From Demequina sp. TMPB413 (GTDB lineage Bacteria > Actinomycetota > Actinomycetes > Actinomycetales > Demequinaceae), in the NCBI RefSeq assembly GCF_020447105.2, contig NZ_CP096184.1, positions 1,612,001 to 1,676,000 on the forward strand: DNA of 64,000 nucleotides. The letters are read 5' to 3'. A program made the position numbers and the translations under genes. Positions within the stretch are counted from its first letter, which is position 1; every line of letters begins with the position of its first letter. This document shows positions 24,562 through 33,258 of this stretch, piece after piece. The notes under the pieces were generated by a model that saw nothing but the letters and a program-made list of their open reading frames with translations, was not told where the DNA came from and did no database searches.

Positions 24562-27291
24562 TTACTTCGCTGACTTCTTCGCGGCCTTGGTCGCCGTCTT
24601 GGGGTCTGCTGAGCCCTCCTTGACGGTGCGGTTCTTGACCTCATCCCACGTGATTCCGTAGTACGCGGCTTCCATCATGATCTTCATGTCGTCGATCATC
24701 GGCAGACGCGGGTTCGCGGGTGCGCACTGGTCCTCGTAGGCCTGCATCGCGAGCGTGTCGAGGCTTGACAGGAACTCCGCCTCGTCAACGCCGATCGCCT
24801 GGAACGAAGGCTCGATGCCCACCTTGGCGCGCAGCTCCTCGACAGCCGTGGCGTAAGCCTCGACGGCGATCTCTGGAGTCTCGTGTGCCAGGCCGAGCAT
24901 CTTCGCAATCTCTTGGAAGCGCTCGGGCGCCACGTAGGACTCCTGCTTGGGCCACGAGGTCGGCTTGGTGGGAACCTTGCCGTTGTAGCGGATCACGTGC
25001 GGCAGGTAGACCGCGTTGGTGCGACCGTGTGCGACGTGGTACATCGAGCCGGTGACGTGGCTCATCGCGTGGACCAGACCAAGGAACGCGTTGCCGAAGG
25101 CCATACCGGCGATCGTGGCCGCGTTGTGCATCTTCTCGCGAGCCTTGACCGCGCCACCGCCGACGGTGACCGACTCTTCGATGTTCTCGAACACCAGGCG
25201 GATCGCCTGGAGGCAGAGACCATCGGTGAAGTCGTTCGCGTAGACGGAGACGTATGCCTCGGTCGCGTGCGTCAGGGCGTCCATGCCGGAGTCGGCCGCG
25301 ACCCGCGAAGGCAGGTTGGCGGTCAGTACCGGGTCAACGATCGCGACGGTCGGGGTCAGCGCGTAGTCGGCGAGCGGGTACTTGCGGCCCGTCTCCGTGT
25401 CAGTGATGACCGCGAACGGCGTCACCTCTGCGCCGGTTCCCGACGTGGTCGGGATGCACACCAGCTTGGCGAGTTCGCCCAGCTTGGGGAACTGGAAGGC
25501 GCGCTTGCGGACGTCGAAGAACTTCTCCTTGAGGTCCGAGAACACGATGTCTGGGTGCTCGTACATGAGCCACATGACCTTCGCGGCGTCCATGGGCGAG
25601 CCACCGCCGACGGCGATGATCGTGTCGGGCTTGAAGGCCCTCATGATCTCGGCACCGGCCGTGACCGTCTTGATGGACGGCTCCGGCTCAACGTTGTCGA
25701 TGATCTGCAGCGACACGTTGTTGGCGCGGCGGCGCAGCACGTCGATGATCTTGTCGACCACGCCGATGCGGGTCATCGTCGCGTCGGTGACGATCGTGAC
25801 GCGCTCGACGGCGTTCATGTCGTGCAAGTACTGGATCGCGTTGGGCTCGAAGTACGTCTTGGCCGGGACCTTGAACCACTGCATGTTGTTGTTCCTCCGG
25901 CCGATGCGCTTGACGTTGATGAGGTTCACCGCGGTGACGTTGTTCGACACCGAGTTCTTGCCGTACGAACCACAGCCGAGCGTGAGCGAAGGCAGGAACG
26001 CGTTGTAGATGTCGCCGATGCCGCCGTGGCTCGAAGGTGCGTTGCAGATGATGCGAATCGCCTTGCAGCGCTTGCCGAACTCCTTGATGAGGTCTTCGTC
26101 GGTCGCGTGGATCGCGGCCGAGTGACCGAGGCCGTGGAACTCGACCATCTTCTCGGAGTAGACGAGGCCCTGTTCGGTGTCGTTGGCCTTGAGCACCGCG
26201 AGCACTGGGCACAGCTTCTCGCGCGTGAGGGGCTCGTTCTCGCCCACCTCTGCAACCTCGGCAAGGATGATCGAGGTCTCTTCTGGCACCGAGAAGCCCG
26301 CCTGCTCGGCGATCCACTGGGGGGACTTGCCGACGACGTTCGGGTTGAGCTTGGCACCGGCACAGTTGCTACCACCGGCGGTGGCGCCGAAGATGAACTC
26401 TTCGAGCTTGGCCTTCTCTTCCTTGGTGACCTTGTAGGCGTGCAGGCGGTCGAACAGCCCCATTGCCTCTGCGTAGATCTCCTTGTCGAGAATGACGGCC
26501 TGCTCGGAAGCACACACCATGCCGTTGTCGAAGGCCTTGGAGATCACCAAGTCGTTGATCGCGCGCTTCAGGTTGGCTGACTTGTGGACGTAGGCGGGGA
26601 CGTTTCCAGCGCCGACGCCGAGGGCTGGCTTCCCGCAGGAGTAGGCCGCCTTGACCATCGCGTTGCCGCCGGTTGCGAGGATGAGGGCCACACCGGGGTG
26701 GTTCATGAGTTCGCTGGTCGCCTCGAGGGAGGGGATCTCGACCCACTGCACGCAGTTCTCGGGAGCGCCAGCCGCGATGGCGGCGTCGCGCACGACCTTG
26801 GCTGCGGCGACCGAGGACTCTTGAGCGCTCGGGTGGAAGCCGAAGATGATCGGGTTGCGCGTCTTGATCGCGATGAGGGACTTGAAGATCGCGGTGGACG
26901 TCGGGTTGGTGACGGGGGTGATGCCGGCGACGACGCCGACGGGCTCGGCGATCTCGGTGATGCCGGTGATCGGGTCCTCGGAGATGATGCCCACGGTCTT
27001 CATGGGGGCCATCGAGTGCGTCACGTGTTCGCAAGCGAAGATGTTCTTCACTGCCTTGTCTTCGAAGACGCCGCGGCCGGTCTCCTTGACCGCGAGCAGC
27101 GCGAGCTCGCCGTGCTGGTTCAAGGCGGCAACAGATGCCTTCTTGACGTACTGGTTGACGTCTTCTTGGGTGCGGCTCGCGTACTCTTCGAGGGCCTTCT
27201 GGGCCTTCACCACGAGAGCGTCAATTGCGGCGGCAACCGAAGGCGCGTCGGTCTGGGTCTCGGTGCCTGCCTTGGGGGCGGTGGTCGTCAT
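24562..27291 (-). CDS. adhE: Bifunctional aldehyde-alcohol dehydrogenase AdhE
   Basis: 909 residues, a normal AdhE length. The N-terminal half is a CoA-acylating aldehyde dehydrogenase with the catalytic Cys at 260 ([11 protein letters not shown]). The C-terminal half is an iron-dependent alcohol dehydrogenase with [13 protein letters not shown] for NAD and the metal-binding His cluster in [10 protein letters not shown] and [19 protein letters not shown]. It reduces acetyl-CoA to acetaldehyde and ethanol, oxidising two NADH, and forms filaments (spirosomes) in other bacteria. AGGAGG stands 8 bp before the ATG. It has its own promoter region with a GGTCC-repeat box and a terminator. This is a strong sign of ethanol fermentation. 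Confidence 0.97.
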   Translation of the reverse strand: MTTTAPKAGTETQTDAPSVAAAIDALVVKAQKALEEYASRTQEDVNQYVKKASVAALNQHGELALLAVKETGRGVFEDKAVKNIFACEHVTHSMAPMKTVGIISEDPITGITEIAEPVGVVAGITPVTNPTSTAIFKSLIAIKTRNPIIFGFHPSAQESSVAAAKVVRDAAIAAGAPENCVQWVEIPSLEATSELMNHPGVALILATGGNAMVKAAYSCGKPALGVGAGNVPAYVHKSANLKRAINDLVISKAFDNGMVCASEQAVILDKEIYAEAMGLFDRLHAYKVTKEEKAKLEEFIFGATAGGSNCAGAKLNPNVVGKSPQWIAEQAGFSVPEETSIILAEVAEVGENEPLTREKLCPVLAVLKANDTEQGLVYSEKMVEFHGLGHSAAIHATDEDLIKEFGKRCKAIRIICNAPSSHGGIGDIYNAFLPSLTLGCGSYGKNSVSNNVTAVNLINVKRIGRRNNNMQWFKVPAKTYFEPNAIQYLHDMNAVERVTIVTDATMTRIGVVDKIIDVLRRRANNVSLQIIDNVEPEPSIKTVTAGAEIMRAFKPDTIIAVGGGSPMDAAKVMWLMYEHPDIVFSDLKEKFFDVRKRAFQFPKLGELAKLVCIPTTSGTGAEVTPFAVITDTETGRKYPLADYALTPTVAIVDPVLTANLPSRVAADSGMDALTHATEAYVSVYANDFTDGLCLQAIRLVFENIEESVTVGGGAVKAREKMHNAATIAGMAFGNAFLGLVHAMSHVTGSMYHVAHGRTNAVYLPHVIRYNGKVPTKPTSWPKQESYVAPERFQEIAKMLGLAHETPEIAVEAYATAVEELRAKVGIEPSFQAIGVDEAEFLSSLDTLAMQAYEDQCAPANPRLPMIDDMKIMMEAAYYGITWDEVKNRTVKEGSADPKTATKAAKKSAK

Positions 27292-27366
27292 GGGGATGTC
27301 CTCCTAGTGGCTGCCCTGGCGGGCGTTCCATTGCTCACGGTATGCCACGTTGATCGCCCCTTCCGC

Positions 27367-27410
27367 GGTCCTAGGTCCCGGGACCTCTGTCCCTATACCG
27401 GAGCGGGTAT
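27367..27410 (-). promoter_or_regulatory. adhE upstream regulatory cluster (site B)
   Basis: Three overlapping motifs lie about 80-120 bp before adhE: the direct repeat GGTCCTAGGTCCC (27367-27379), the palindrome GGGAC-ctct-GTCCC (27380-27393; AGGTCCCGGGACCT at 27373-27386 is also a perfect palindrome), and ATACC-N6-GGTAT (27395-27410). GGGAC-N4-GTCCC matches the outline of the DosR/DevR box of mycobacteria. The regulator is not known here. Confidence 0.5.
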
Positions 27411-27514
27411 CGAGCACGCGCGGCAAGCGGAAAGCCGGGACTTGTGGCGCAAGAACCCGGGACTCGCCGCTGTCCCGGTTCAGAGTGAGGCGGGACAGCT
27501 GAGCTGCAACGCAC

Positions 27515-27547
27515 AGCGGCCCGCACCCTGTGGAGGTGCGGGCCGCT
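27515..27547 (-). terminator. Terminator of the MFS carrier operon
   Basis: AGCGGCCCGCACC pairs perfectly with GGTGCGGGCCGCT around a 7-nt loop, 36 bp after the small-subunit stop. Confidence 0.75.
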
Positions 27548-27583
27548 TGAGCGCCACGGAAGTGGCGGCTGGACAAGGTGCGA

Positions 27584-27694
27584 TTAGTCGGTGAAGAGCG
27601 AGATCGCCTTCACAACAGTCTCGAAGACTCCGTAGGCCAAACCTGCGCCCACAAGAACCCACAGGACGTAGGCGAGGGGATTTGCCTTGCTCAT
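27584..27694 (-). CDS. Single-helix small protein, MFS transporter small subunit
   Basis: 36 residues from the ATG at 27694; a longer frame to 27784 lies inside the MFS gene. After MSKANPL there is one hydrophobic helix (AYVLWVLVGAGLAYGVFETVV) and a short tail. It starts one base after the stop of the MFS gene, so the two are co-translated. Very short one-helix proteins of this kind are known next to oxalate/formate-type MFS carriers and are annotated as MFS small subunits; the assignment rests on context and shape. Confidence 0.75.
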   Translation of the reverse strand: MSKANPLAYVLWVLVGAGLAYGVFETVVKAISLFTD

Positions 27695-27695
27695 G

Positions 27696-29093
27696 TCAGA
27701 CCCCCTTCCCTGTGGTCGCGAGCTTCTGTGCCGCGGCGCGCTCGTGCTCTGGCACCGCGTCGGCGGCCTCGTGGTACTTCTCATCCGCAGGCTTGACCAG
27801 CAGATTCGCCACGAAGCCCACCACGAGCAGCCCCACCATGACCATCATGGACGGCCCGTAAAGGGCTGCGCCTTCGACGCCAGCGTTGCTACGCGCGTCG
27901 AGGATCGAGTTGACGATGAGCGGACCAGCGATGCCCGCTGCCGACCATGCCGTCAGCAGGCGGCCGTGAACAGCTCCCACCTCGAACTCACCAAACGTGT
28001 CCTTGAGGTACGCAGGGATCGTGGCGAACCCGCCTCCGTAGAACGTGATGATGATGAAGGCGAGCAACACGAACACGGCGATGGACGTGGAACCTGCGAA
28101 CGCGAGCGCCGCGTAGAAGACAGCGCCTGCTCCGAGGTACTTGACGTAGGTCATGCGCCGGCCGATCACATCCGACAGGCTCGACCAACCGATGCGGCCC
28201 GCCATGTTGGCGAGCGACAGGAGACCGACGAAGCCAGCGGCGGCCGCAGCGCTCACGCCTTTGCCTGTTGCCTCGTCAAAGGGGAAGTAGTCCTGGATCA
28301 TCGGGCTGGCATTCTCAAGGATGCCGATTCCCGCAGTGACGTTGGTGAACAACACGATCCACAGCAGGTAGAAGCTACGGGTCTTGATGGCGTTCTTGGC
28401 GCTCACTTGGCCAGCCGTCGTCCGTGCGGCTGCCGCCGGCTTCGGCTCCCAGCCTTCCGGCTTCCATCCCTTGGCCGGCACTCGCACCACGGCGGCACCG
28501 AGGATCATCAGCACAAAGTAGGCGGCACCCATCACGATCCACGTGGGAACAAGTCCGTCTTGTGGCGTGCCGTCGCTGAAGGCATCGAGCAGCGCCTTCG
28601 AAACGGGAGAAGCGAGCATCGCGCCTCCACCGAAGCCCATGATGGCGAGGCCAGTGGCCAGGCCTGGGCGGTCGGGGAACCACTTGATCAGCGTCGACAC
28701 TGGCGAGATGTAGCCGATGCCAAGACCAATGCCACCGATGACGCCGTAGCCGAGGTAGACCAGCCAAATGCTGCCGAGAGCGATACCTGCGGCGCCAACC
28801 ATGAAGCCGAGAGACCACGCGAATGCCGCGACGACCATCGCCTTACGAGGTCCGTGGCGCTCCATCCAGCGACCACCGAAAGCCGCCGAGAGGCCCAGCA
28901 TCGCGATCGCGATCGAGAACGTCACACCGCTCTGGGTGTGGTTGATGTCGAGGCGCTCCTCAAGCGGAGTCTTGAAGACGCTCAGGGCGTAGACCTGGCC
29001 GATGCTCAGGTGCACGGCGAGGGCAGCGGGGGGGACGAGCCAACGGTTGTACCCCGGTGGGGCCACCGTTGCTTCTCTGTCGAGAATCGACAT
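27696..29093 (-). CDS. OFA-family MFS transporter (oxalate/formate antiporter-like)
   Basis: 465 residues with twelve predicted helices. The N-terminal RWLVPPAALAVHLSIGQVYALSVFKTPL and GYGVIGGIGLGIGYISPVSTLIKWFPDRPG are characteristic of the OFA branch (OxlT, YhjX). These carriers exchange small carboxylates such as oxalate/formate, pyruvate or lactate. Set among PFL, AdhE and PFOR genes, transport of a fermentation acid is plausible, but the substrate is inferred. The ATG is preceded by AAGGGAGAAGTAC. It forms an operon with the 36-residue gene and shares a 312-bp divergent region with the disrupted SLAC1 gene. Confidence 0.85.
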   Translation of the reverse strand: MSILDREATVAPPGYNRWLVPPAALAVHLSIGQVYALSVFKTPLEERLDINHTQSGVTFSIAIAMLGLSAAFGGRWMERHGPRKAMVVAAFAWSLGFMVGAAGIALGSIWLVYLGYGVIGGIGLGIGYISPVSTLIKWFPDRPGLATGLAIMGFGGGAMLASPVSKALLDAFSDGTPQDGLVPTWIVMGAAYFVLMILGAAVVRVPAKGWKPEGWEPKPAAAARTTAGQVSAKNAIKTRSFYLLWIVLFTNVTAGIGILENASPMIQDYFPFDEATGKGVSAAAAAGFVGLLSLANMAGRIGWSSLSDVIGRRMTYVKYLGAGAVFYAALAFAGSTSIAVFVLLAFIIITFYGGGFATIPAYLKDTFGEFEVGAVHGRLLTAWSAAGIAGPLIVNSILDARSNAGVEGAALYGPSMMVMVGLLVVGFVANLLVKPADEKYHEAADAVPEHERAAAQKLATTGKGV

Positions 29094-29131
29094 GTACTTC
29101 TCCCTTCAAAAGCCTGTGCACCAATAGTGGT

Positions 29132-29143
29132 GGTCCTGGTCCC
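29132..29143 (-). promoter_or_regulatory. GGTCC-repeat box upstream of the MFS carrier (site E)
   Basis: GGTCCTGGTCCC on the plus strand, about 40 bp before the MFS start. It is the same direct repeat as before adhE and pflB but with one base less between the halves. Confidence 0.45.
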
Positions 29144-29253
29144 CCGTCAGGGCAGGACGTAGGTCATGAAGTCCCGGCTATCCAGCACCTTCTCGGTAAC
29201 AATTGGACGGCGAACCCGTAGGAAACACCCTTGGAGTGCACGTGCTGAGGCAG

Positions 29254-29284
29254 GGGACCCACCCGGGACCCTTGATCTAGGACC
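29254..29284 (+). promoter_or_regulatory. GGGACCC repeat pair and GGTCC box upstream of SLAC1 gene (site C)
   Basis: GGGACCC occurs at 29254 and 29265, one helical turn apart. It is followed by GATCTAGGACC (29274-29284), whose complement GGTCCTAGATC differs from the PFOR box by one base. The cluster lies 120-150 bp before the SLAC1 start and within the region shared with the MFS operon. Confidence 0.45.
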
Positions 29285-29329
29285 AGGGGCATTGTCCGCC
29301 CACTCCACCCGGCCGCACTATGGGAACCG

Positions 29330-29345
29330 ATACCCTCGGGGGTAT
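29330..29345 (+). promoter_or_regulatory. CsoR/CstR-type operator overlapping the SLAC1 promoter
   Basis: ATACCCTCGGGGGTAT, a 16-bp palindrome, is identical to the rhodanese operator (read on its gene strand) except at the two bases after ATACCC. Its last TAT begins a TATGCT -10 box, so a bound repressor would block the promoter. The ATG follows 60 bp later. CsoR-family repressors such as the persulfide sensor CstR use operators of this form; none is encoded in the window. Confidence 0.65.
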
Positions 29346-29653
29346 GCTCGCAGTGCTTCCGCGCTCGACGCGCGTCGGCGCCGCGAACGTCACAAGGAGC
29401 AATCCATGCAGGAGCTGGAATCCGGGCAGAGCCGGTCCATCGTTCACCTTCCCGTTGGCACCTTTTCCATTCCGATGGGCCTTGGAGCGCTAGCGACCGC
29501 ATTTCACCGCGCCGCGGAGGTGTGGACCACCGTCCCCGCGGTGATCGGCGAGGCGCTCGCCTGGCTCACTTTGGGCGTACTTGCGGCCCTGCTCATCGCC
29601 TATGGCACCAAGGCCGTCCGCCACAGGAGCGCGGTGGCTGCTGAATGGCGGCA

Positions 29654-29701
29654 TGACGGCGCTCAGCGAAATTCCCCAGTCTTGCTCGGCGAAGTTCCCC
29701 A
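29654..29701 (+). repeat. Left terminal inverted repeat of the IS21-family element
   Basis: Begins TGACGGCGCTCA and contains two units ending in TTCCCCA, 25 and 48 bases from the tip. It matches the right end at 39 of 48 positions. Confidence 0.88.
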
Positions 29702-29716
29702 GGTCGCGGGGTCAGG

Positions 29717-30556
29717 TTAGCGGAAGTTTGTGCCGGTTGTGACGCGGCGTAGTTCGTCGGCTGCGGCGGCGTGGTTGCGGAGCCGGTAGGAGCCTCCGTC
29801 GAGGGTGACGACGACGGATCGGTGTAGGAGTCGGTCGAGCATCGCGGCGGCGACGGTGGTGTCGCCGAGGATCTCGCCCCAGGCGCCGACGGGCCGGTTC
29901 GTGGTGATCACGATCGACGTTTTCAGGTAACGCTGGTTGATGACCTGGAACAGTGCTGACGCGGCCTCGGCGGGCAACGGCAGGTAGCCCAGCTCGTCGA
30001 TCACGAGCAGTGTGGGTCCGGCGAAGAACCGCATCATGGTGCCCCATTTGCCCTCGATCGCGGCGCGGTGGCAGCGGGCGGCGAGGTCGGCGGCGGAGGT
30101 GAAGTAGGTGCGATAACCGGCCGTCACAGCCGCATGGCCGAGGCCGGTCGCGATGTGGGTTTTCCCGACTCCGGGAGGGCCGATCAGGAGCACGTTGGTT
30201 GCGGTGTCGAGGTAGCGGCAGGTGCCAAGCTCGGTCAGGAGGTTGCTGTCGATGCCGGAGGCGGCGTCGAGGTCGAAGTCGGCAAGGGTCGCACCGGTGG
30301 GCAGGTTCGCGAAGCGGAACCGGCCGGCCAGGCGTCTGGCGTCGGTCGCGGTGACCTCGATGGCGAGCAGGCGCTCGAGGGTGTGAGTCAGCGACCAGCC
30401 CTCGGCTTGGGCTTGGTCCAGGACGCGGGGCAGGGCGTCGGCGGCGTCGTCGAGTTTCAGTTCGGTGAGGTGGCCGCGTAGTTGCTGAAACACGCTCGCC
30501 GGCGTCGCGGCCGTCGTCGCCGTCAGGGTGGAAGCGGTGGTGAGTGGTGTGTTCAT
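29717..30556 (-). CDS. istB: IS21-family helper ATPase IstB
   Basis: 279 residues. Walker A LLIGPPGVGKTHIATGLG, Walker B LLVIDELGYLPLP and the arginine-bearing INQRYLKTSIVITTNRP are the standard AAA+ DnaC/IstB motifs. It assembles on target DNA and recruits the IstA transposase. Its start overlaps the istA stop (ATGA). It is longer at the N-terminus than many IstB proteins (about 250 residues), beginning with a Thr/Ala-rich stretch. Confidence 0.95.
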   Translation of the reverse strand: MNTPLTTASTLTATTAATPASVFQQLRGHLTELKLDDAADALPRVLDQAQAEGWSLTHTLERLLAIEVTATDARRLAGRFRFANLPTGATLADFDLDAASGIDSNLLTELGTCRYLDTATNVLLIGPPGVGKTHIATGLGHAAVTAGYRTYFTSAADLAARCHRAAIEGKWGTMMRFFAGPTLLVIDELGYLPLPAEAASALFQVINQRYLKTSIVITTNRPVGAWGEILGDTTVAAAMLDRLLHRSVVVTLDGGSYRLRNHAAAADELRRVTTGTNFR

Positions 30557-31878
30557 TGGAGGGTGTTCCTGTTCTTCGCGGCCGTCTCGTAGGCGGCCAG
30601 GCTGATCACGGTGGTGGGTTCGGTGGCGCTAGTGAGCGCCATGGCGGCGCGGCGGGCCGCGGTGCCCGGTGGGATGCGTTCCTTCTTCCGGTGCGGGCGG
30701 CCTGGAGGCGCAGCGGCCAGGGCGATGGTCTCCAGGGCGGTGACGTGTCTGCTGTCGCGGATCGTGACCCCCAGCCCCGGCTCGGCAACCTGGTGCCGTG
30801 CCAGCACCACGCCGGAGATGGTCCCGATATCGATGGTGGCCGCACCGAGGCGTTGATGGACGATGACGCGGGCCGCAGCCAGTTCCGGCGGGACCGAGTA
30901 CCGGTTCCCGCGCCAATCGATCAGCGCCTGCCGTGTCGCGGTGCGCTCCTCGGTCACCACCACCGGGAACAGCATCGGTGGCAACGGGCTCAGCCGTTCC
31001 GCAGCGAACATGACTGCGGCCGTCGTGGACCCGTCGCGTCCCTCACGGCGTCGACCGTCCTGCCCTTGGGCGAACGCGGTCAGGCGTTGCTGCGCTTGCT
31101 CAAGGGTGACATCGTCCGCAAGGTTGCGCCACCAACGCTGGGCGGCGGTGTGGTTGTTCTTCTCGACCACGCCCTTGCGGTTGCCCGACCGGGGCCGGCA
31201 AGCGACGACGCTGACCGCGTGGTGCTTGGAGAACGCGGCGAACATTGGTGTCAGATCACTCGTCCCCGCCTTCAGCACGGTGCTCATCCGGTCGAACCGC
31301 CACATCTTCGTCACGCCGCCCAGCAGGCCCAGCAGCACCGTCATCGCGGCCAGCAGGTGGGGCAGGTCCATCGACGGGGAGATCACCGCCCGCCAAACCC
31401 CCGAGTGCGCGAGCGAACCCACGAGGACGTAGGCGCGTTTGGTTGGGAACGCCCAGTCGGCCGGGGCGTCGGGCAACTCGACCCAGTCGAACTGCGTCTC
31501 CTCACCCGGCGGGTGGACGATGATCGCGTTGGGCCGCTTGGTCACATGCGCGCAGGCCGTGCAGGCCGGCCGCAAACTCCGGTCCCGGATCTGGCGAGTC
31601 AAGGTCTGATACGACCCTTCGAAGCCCAGTGGCACGAGCTCGTCCAGCAGCGTCACCGCCCACAGATGCGGGTCCTCGCTCAGACGGGCGGTGACGTAGG
31701 CGATGAACGCGTCGAACAGATCCGGGGCGGCACGGTGACGCACTCCTGGGGTGCGTTGGCCAGCCAGATAGGCGCGGATTGTCTTGCGGTCGTGATCGGT
31801 GCGCCGGGCGATCTCACTGATCGTCATCCCCTGGCGTTTGAGCGCGTGGATGTCCACGTCGTCCTCCTCTGAAAGCAT
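30553..31878 (-). CDS. istA: IS21-family transposase IstA
   Basis: 441 residues. An N-terminal helix-turn-helix (MTISEIARRTDHDRKTIRAYL) binds the IS ends. The DDE catalytic triad is recognisable as D in ETQFDWVEL, D in WRFDRMSTV and E in GNRKGVVEKNNH. A C-terminal domain of IS21 type (NRYSVPPELA) follows. No frameshift or stop is present. Confidence 0.94.
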   Translation of the reverse strand: MLSEEDDVDIHALKRQGMTISEIARRTDHDRKTIRAYLAGQRTPGVRHRAAPDLFDAFIAYVTARLSEDPHLWAVTLLDELVPLGFEGSYQTLTRQIRDRSLRPACTACAHVTKRPNAIIVHPPGEETQFDWVELPDAPADWAFPTKRAYVLVGSLAHSGVWRAVISPSMDLPHLLAAMTVLLGLLGGVTKMWRFDRMSTVLKAGTSDLTPMFAAFSKHHAVSVVACRPRSGNRKGVVEKNNHTAAQRWWRNLADDVTLEQAQQRLTAFAQGQDGRRREGRDGSTTAAVMFAAERLSPLPPMLFPVVVTEERTATRQALIDWRGNRYSVPPELAAARVIVHQRLGAATIDIGTISGVVLARHQVAEPGLGVTIRDSRHVTALETIALAAAPPGRPHRKKERIPPGTAARRAAMALTSATEPTTVISLAAYETAAKNRNTLQ

Positions 31879-31966
31879 AGGAGCAGGGCCTTTCTCGAGC
31901 TGGTGTGTGGTCGAAGACCATCAGCATCGAGGAAGGCCCGCTTCTATGTGCGGAAGCGACCCGGAG

Positions 31967-32014
31967 TGGGGAATTTCAGTGAGCAGAACTGAGGAATTTC
32001 AGTGAGCGCCGTCA
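31967..32014 (-). repeat. Right terminal inverted repeat of the IS21-family element
   Basis: Complement of the left end with nine mismatches; ends TGAGCGCCGTCA. Contains AATTTCAGTGAGC twice. Confidence 0.88.
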
Positions 32015-32782
32015 GGCACCCCGTCAAGGCAGCGTTCACGGCAACCATTCCCATCTCTGGCCTGGTTGCCGCCGTCGCCCTCCTGCCCCACTCGCGAGGC
32101 GTGTCAGGCGCACTGTGGTGGCCGGGCGCCGTCGCTATGTTCGTGATCACCATCTGGGTGGTGCGCACGTGGTCAACCGATGCGCAGATCCAGCATGTGC
32201 ACGTGCATCCCGCCTGGTTTATCCCGGTCGTGGGCAACATGGTTGTGCCGCTCGCCGAGACCACCCACGCCCCAGTTGATGTGTCGTGGTACTTCTTCGG
32301 CGTCGGGGTTGTCTACTGGCTCGGCATGATGCCCATCGTGCTCACCAGGCTGTTTGTGCTTGGCACCATGCCCCAGCGGCTAGCCTCCACGCTCGCGATC
32401 ATGGCTGCCCCGCCGGCAGTTGCGGCACTGTCATGGGTGCGGCTCGGAGGCGAGTGGTCCGACCCGCTCGCAAGGATTCTGCTGGCCGTCACCCTGTTCA
32501 ACCTGCTGGTGCTCGCTAGCCACGCCACCTCGTTGCGCAAGGTTCCGTTCGCGGTTCCGGCGTGGGCCTACACCTTCCCGCTCGGCGCGGCCGTCGTCGC
32601 GTTCATCGCCGCATACGAGGCCGGTTCCGGATCGTTCTACGCGTGGGCTGGCGGGGTGGTGCTGACGGTCACCACCGCCATCGTGGCCGCACTGTCCGTG
32701 CGAACCGTGCGCGGCTTCGTCACCGGCGGGTTGCTGCAGCCAGAGGACTAGGAGCTCGCGGCAGACTGTCGCCGCAATCGCC

Positions 32783-33187
32783 CTACTTGACGATCTCGCC
32801 GCGCCAGGCGCTGATGCCACCTTCAAGGCCCACCGTCTGAGTGAGTCCCGCTTGGGTCATCAGGTCGATTGCCACTCGAGAACGGTTGCCGGAGCGGCAG
32901 TAGACCGCGTAGTCAGCAGCGGACTCAAGGCCGGCCACCGCGGTGGCGAACGCCGGGTCCTCGACGTTCATGTTCACAGCGCCCGGCAGGTGGCCCTCGG
33001 CGAACTCAGCCGGGGTGCGGACATCGATCACGGTCACGCCGGGCTGCTCCACGGCAAGCGCGAAGGCGCCCTCATCCACGTGAGAGCCATCGAACGCAGG
33101 CGGCTCTTGCGAGTCAGAGGAACAGGCCGCCAGAACGACGGCGGCAATAGCGGCAAGGATGGTGGCTCGAAAGGTGCGAGTAGTCAT
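32783..33187 (-). CDS. Rhodanese-domain lipoprotein (sulfurtransferase)
   Basis: 134 residues from the ATG at 33187. A lipoprotein signal ending LAACSS (lipobox Cys near 22) is followed by a single rhodanese domain with active-site loop VYCRSGNRS. The single catalytic Cys would carry persulfide sulfur on the outer face of the membrane. An upstream ATG (33247) would put 20 extra residues before the signal and cross the operator, so it is rejected. The -10 box TATAGT ends 6 bp before the ATG, so the mRNA is probably leaderless. It converges on the broken SLAC1 gene, and the two share an operator type. Confidence 0.88.
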   Translation of the reverse strand: MTTRTFRATILAAIAAVVLAACSSDSQEPPAFDGSHVDEGAFALAVEQPGVTVIDVRTPAEFAEGHLPGAVNMNVEDPAFATAVAGLESAADYAVYCRSGNRSRVAIDLMTQAGLTQTVGLEGGISAWRGEIVK

Positions 33188-33193
33188 GGTTCT

Positions 33194-33212
33194 ACTATAC
33201 CCCCCTGGGTAT
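33194..33212 (-). promoter_or_regulatory. CsoR/CstR-type operator and -10 box of the rhodanese gene
   Basis: On the gene strand, ATACCCAGGGGGGTAT (33212-33197) is a 16-bp palindrome whose final TAT starts the -10 hexamer TATAGT (33199-33194). The transcription start predicted 7 bp further coincides with the ATG. The arrangement copies that at 29330-29345. CstR-type persulfide sensors are known to repress rhodanese genes through such sites. Confidence 0.65.
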
Positions 33213-33258
33213 GTGGTGCTGAGATGACGGCCAACGCCTAGCGGCATTCAGGGAAGCG

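Larger units (their letters stand above)
29654..32014 (-). mobile_element. Complete IS21-family insertion sequence, 2361 bp
   Basis: Ends are TGACGGCGCTCA... and ...TGAGCGCCGTCA. The 48-bp terminal repeats (29654-29701 and 31967-32014) match at 39 of 48 positions. Each holds two copies of a GCTCNNNGAARTTCC unit, the multiple transposase-binding sites expected in IS21 ends. Between them are istA and istB, overlapping by 4 bp, both on the minus strand, opposite to the interrupted SLAC1 gene. Both genes are open, so the copy looks recent and potentially active. Confidence 0.95.
29650..32018. repeat. 4-bp target site duplication GGCA flanking the IS
   Basis: GGCA at 29650-29653 is repeated at 32015-32018, directly outside the terminal TGAC and GTCA of the element. 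A 4-bp duplication is within the range known for IS21-family elements. Confidence 0.85.
29406..32751 (+). pseudogene. SLAC1/TehA (TDT) family anion channel gene split by an IS element
   Basis: The 5' part (29406-29653) encodes MQELESGQSRSIVHLPVGTF, the start of a TDT/SLAC1 protein, with one helix, and stops being sensible at AEWRH. The 3' part (32019-32751) continues with PVKAAFTATIPISG and some eight helices to the stop. Joining the two parts gives 981 bp, 327 codons in frame, with the junction reading AEWRHPVKAAF. The intact protein of 326 residues would be a normal ten-helix anion channel/exporter; relatives move tellurite, C4-dicarboxylates, sulfite or other anions. AAGGAG precedes the ATG. 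Fragment 32002-32751 could start at a GTG but lacks the first helices, so function is presumably lost. Confidence 0.9.

Noticed and set aside
24883-26580. 565-codon plus-strand frame inside adhE
   Set aside because: Antisense shadow. Low-complexity Asp/Val/Arg/Gly composition, no ribosome site, and a clear AdhE on the other strand.
27411-27480. Possible small gene between the adhE promoter and the carrier terminator
   Set aside because: Short frames only, no ribosome site; the stretch is better explained as promoter and spacer DNA.
32002-32751. Independent 249-residue membrane protein starting at GTG 32002
   Set aside because: Its first codons lie inside the IS end, and its sequence continues the 5' SLAC1 fragment exactly in frame once the IS is removed, so it is the 3' part of a broken gene.
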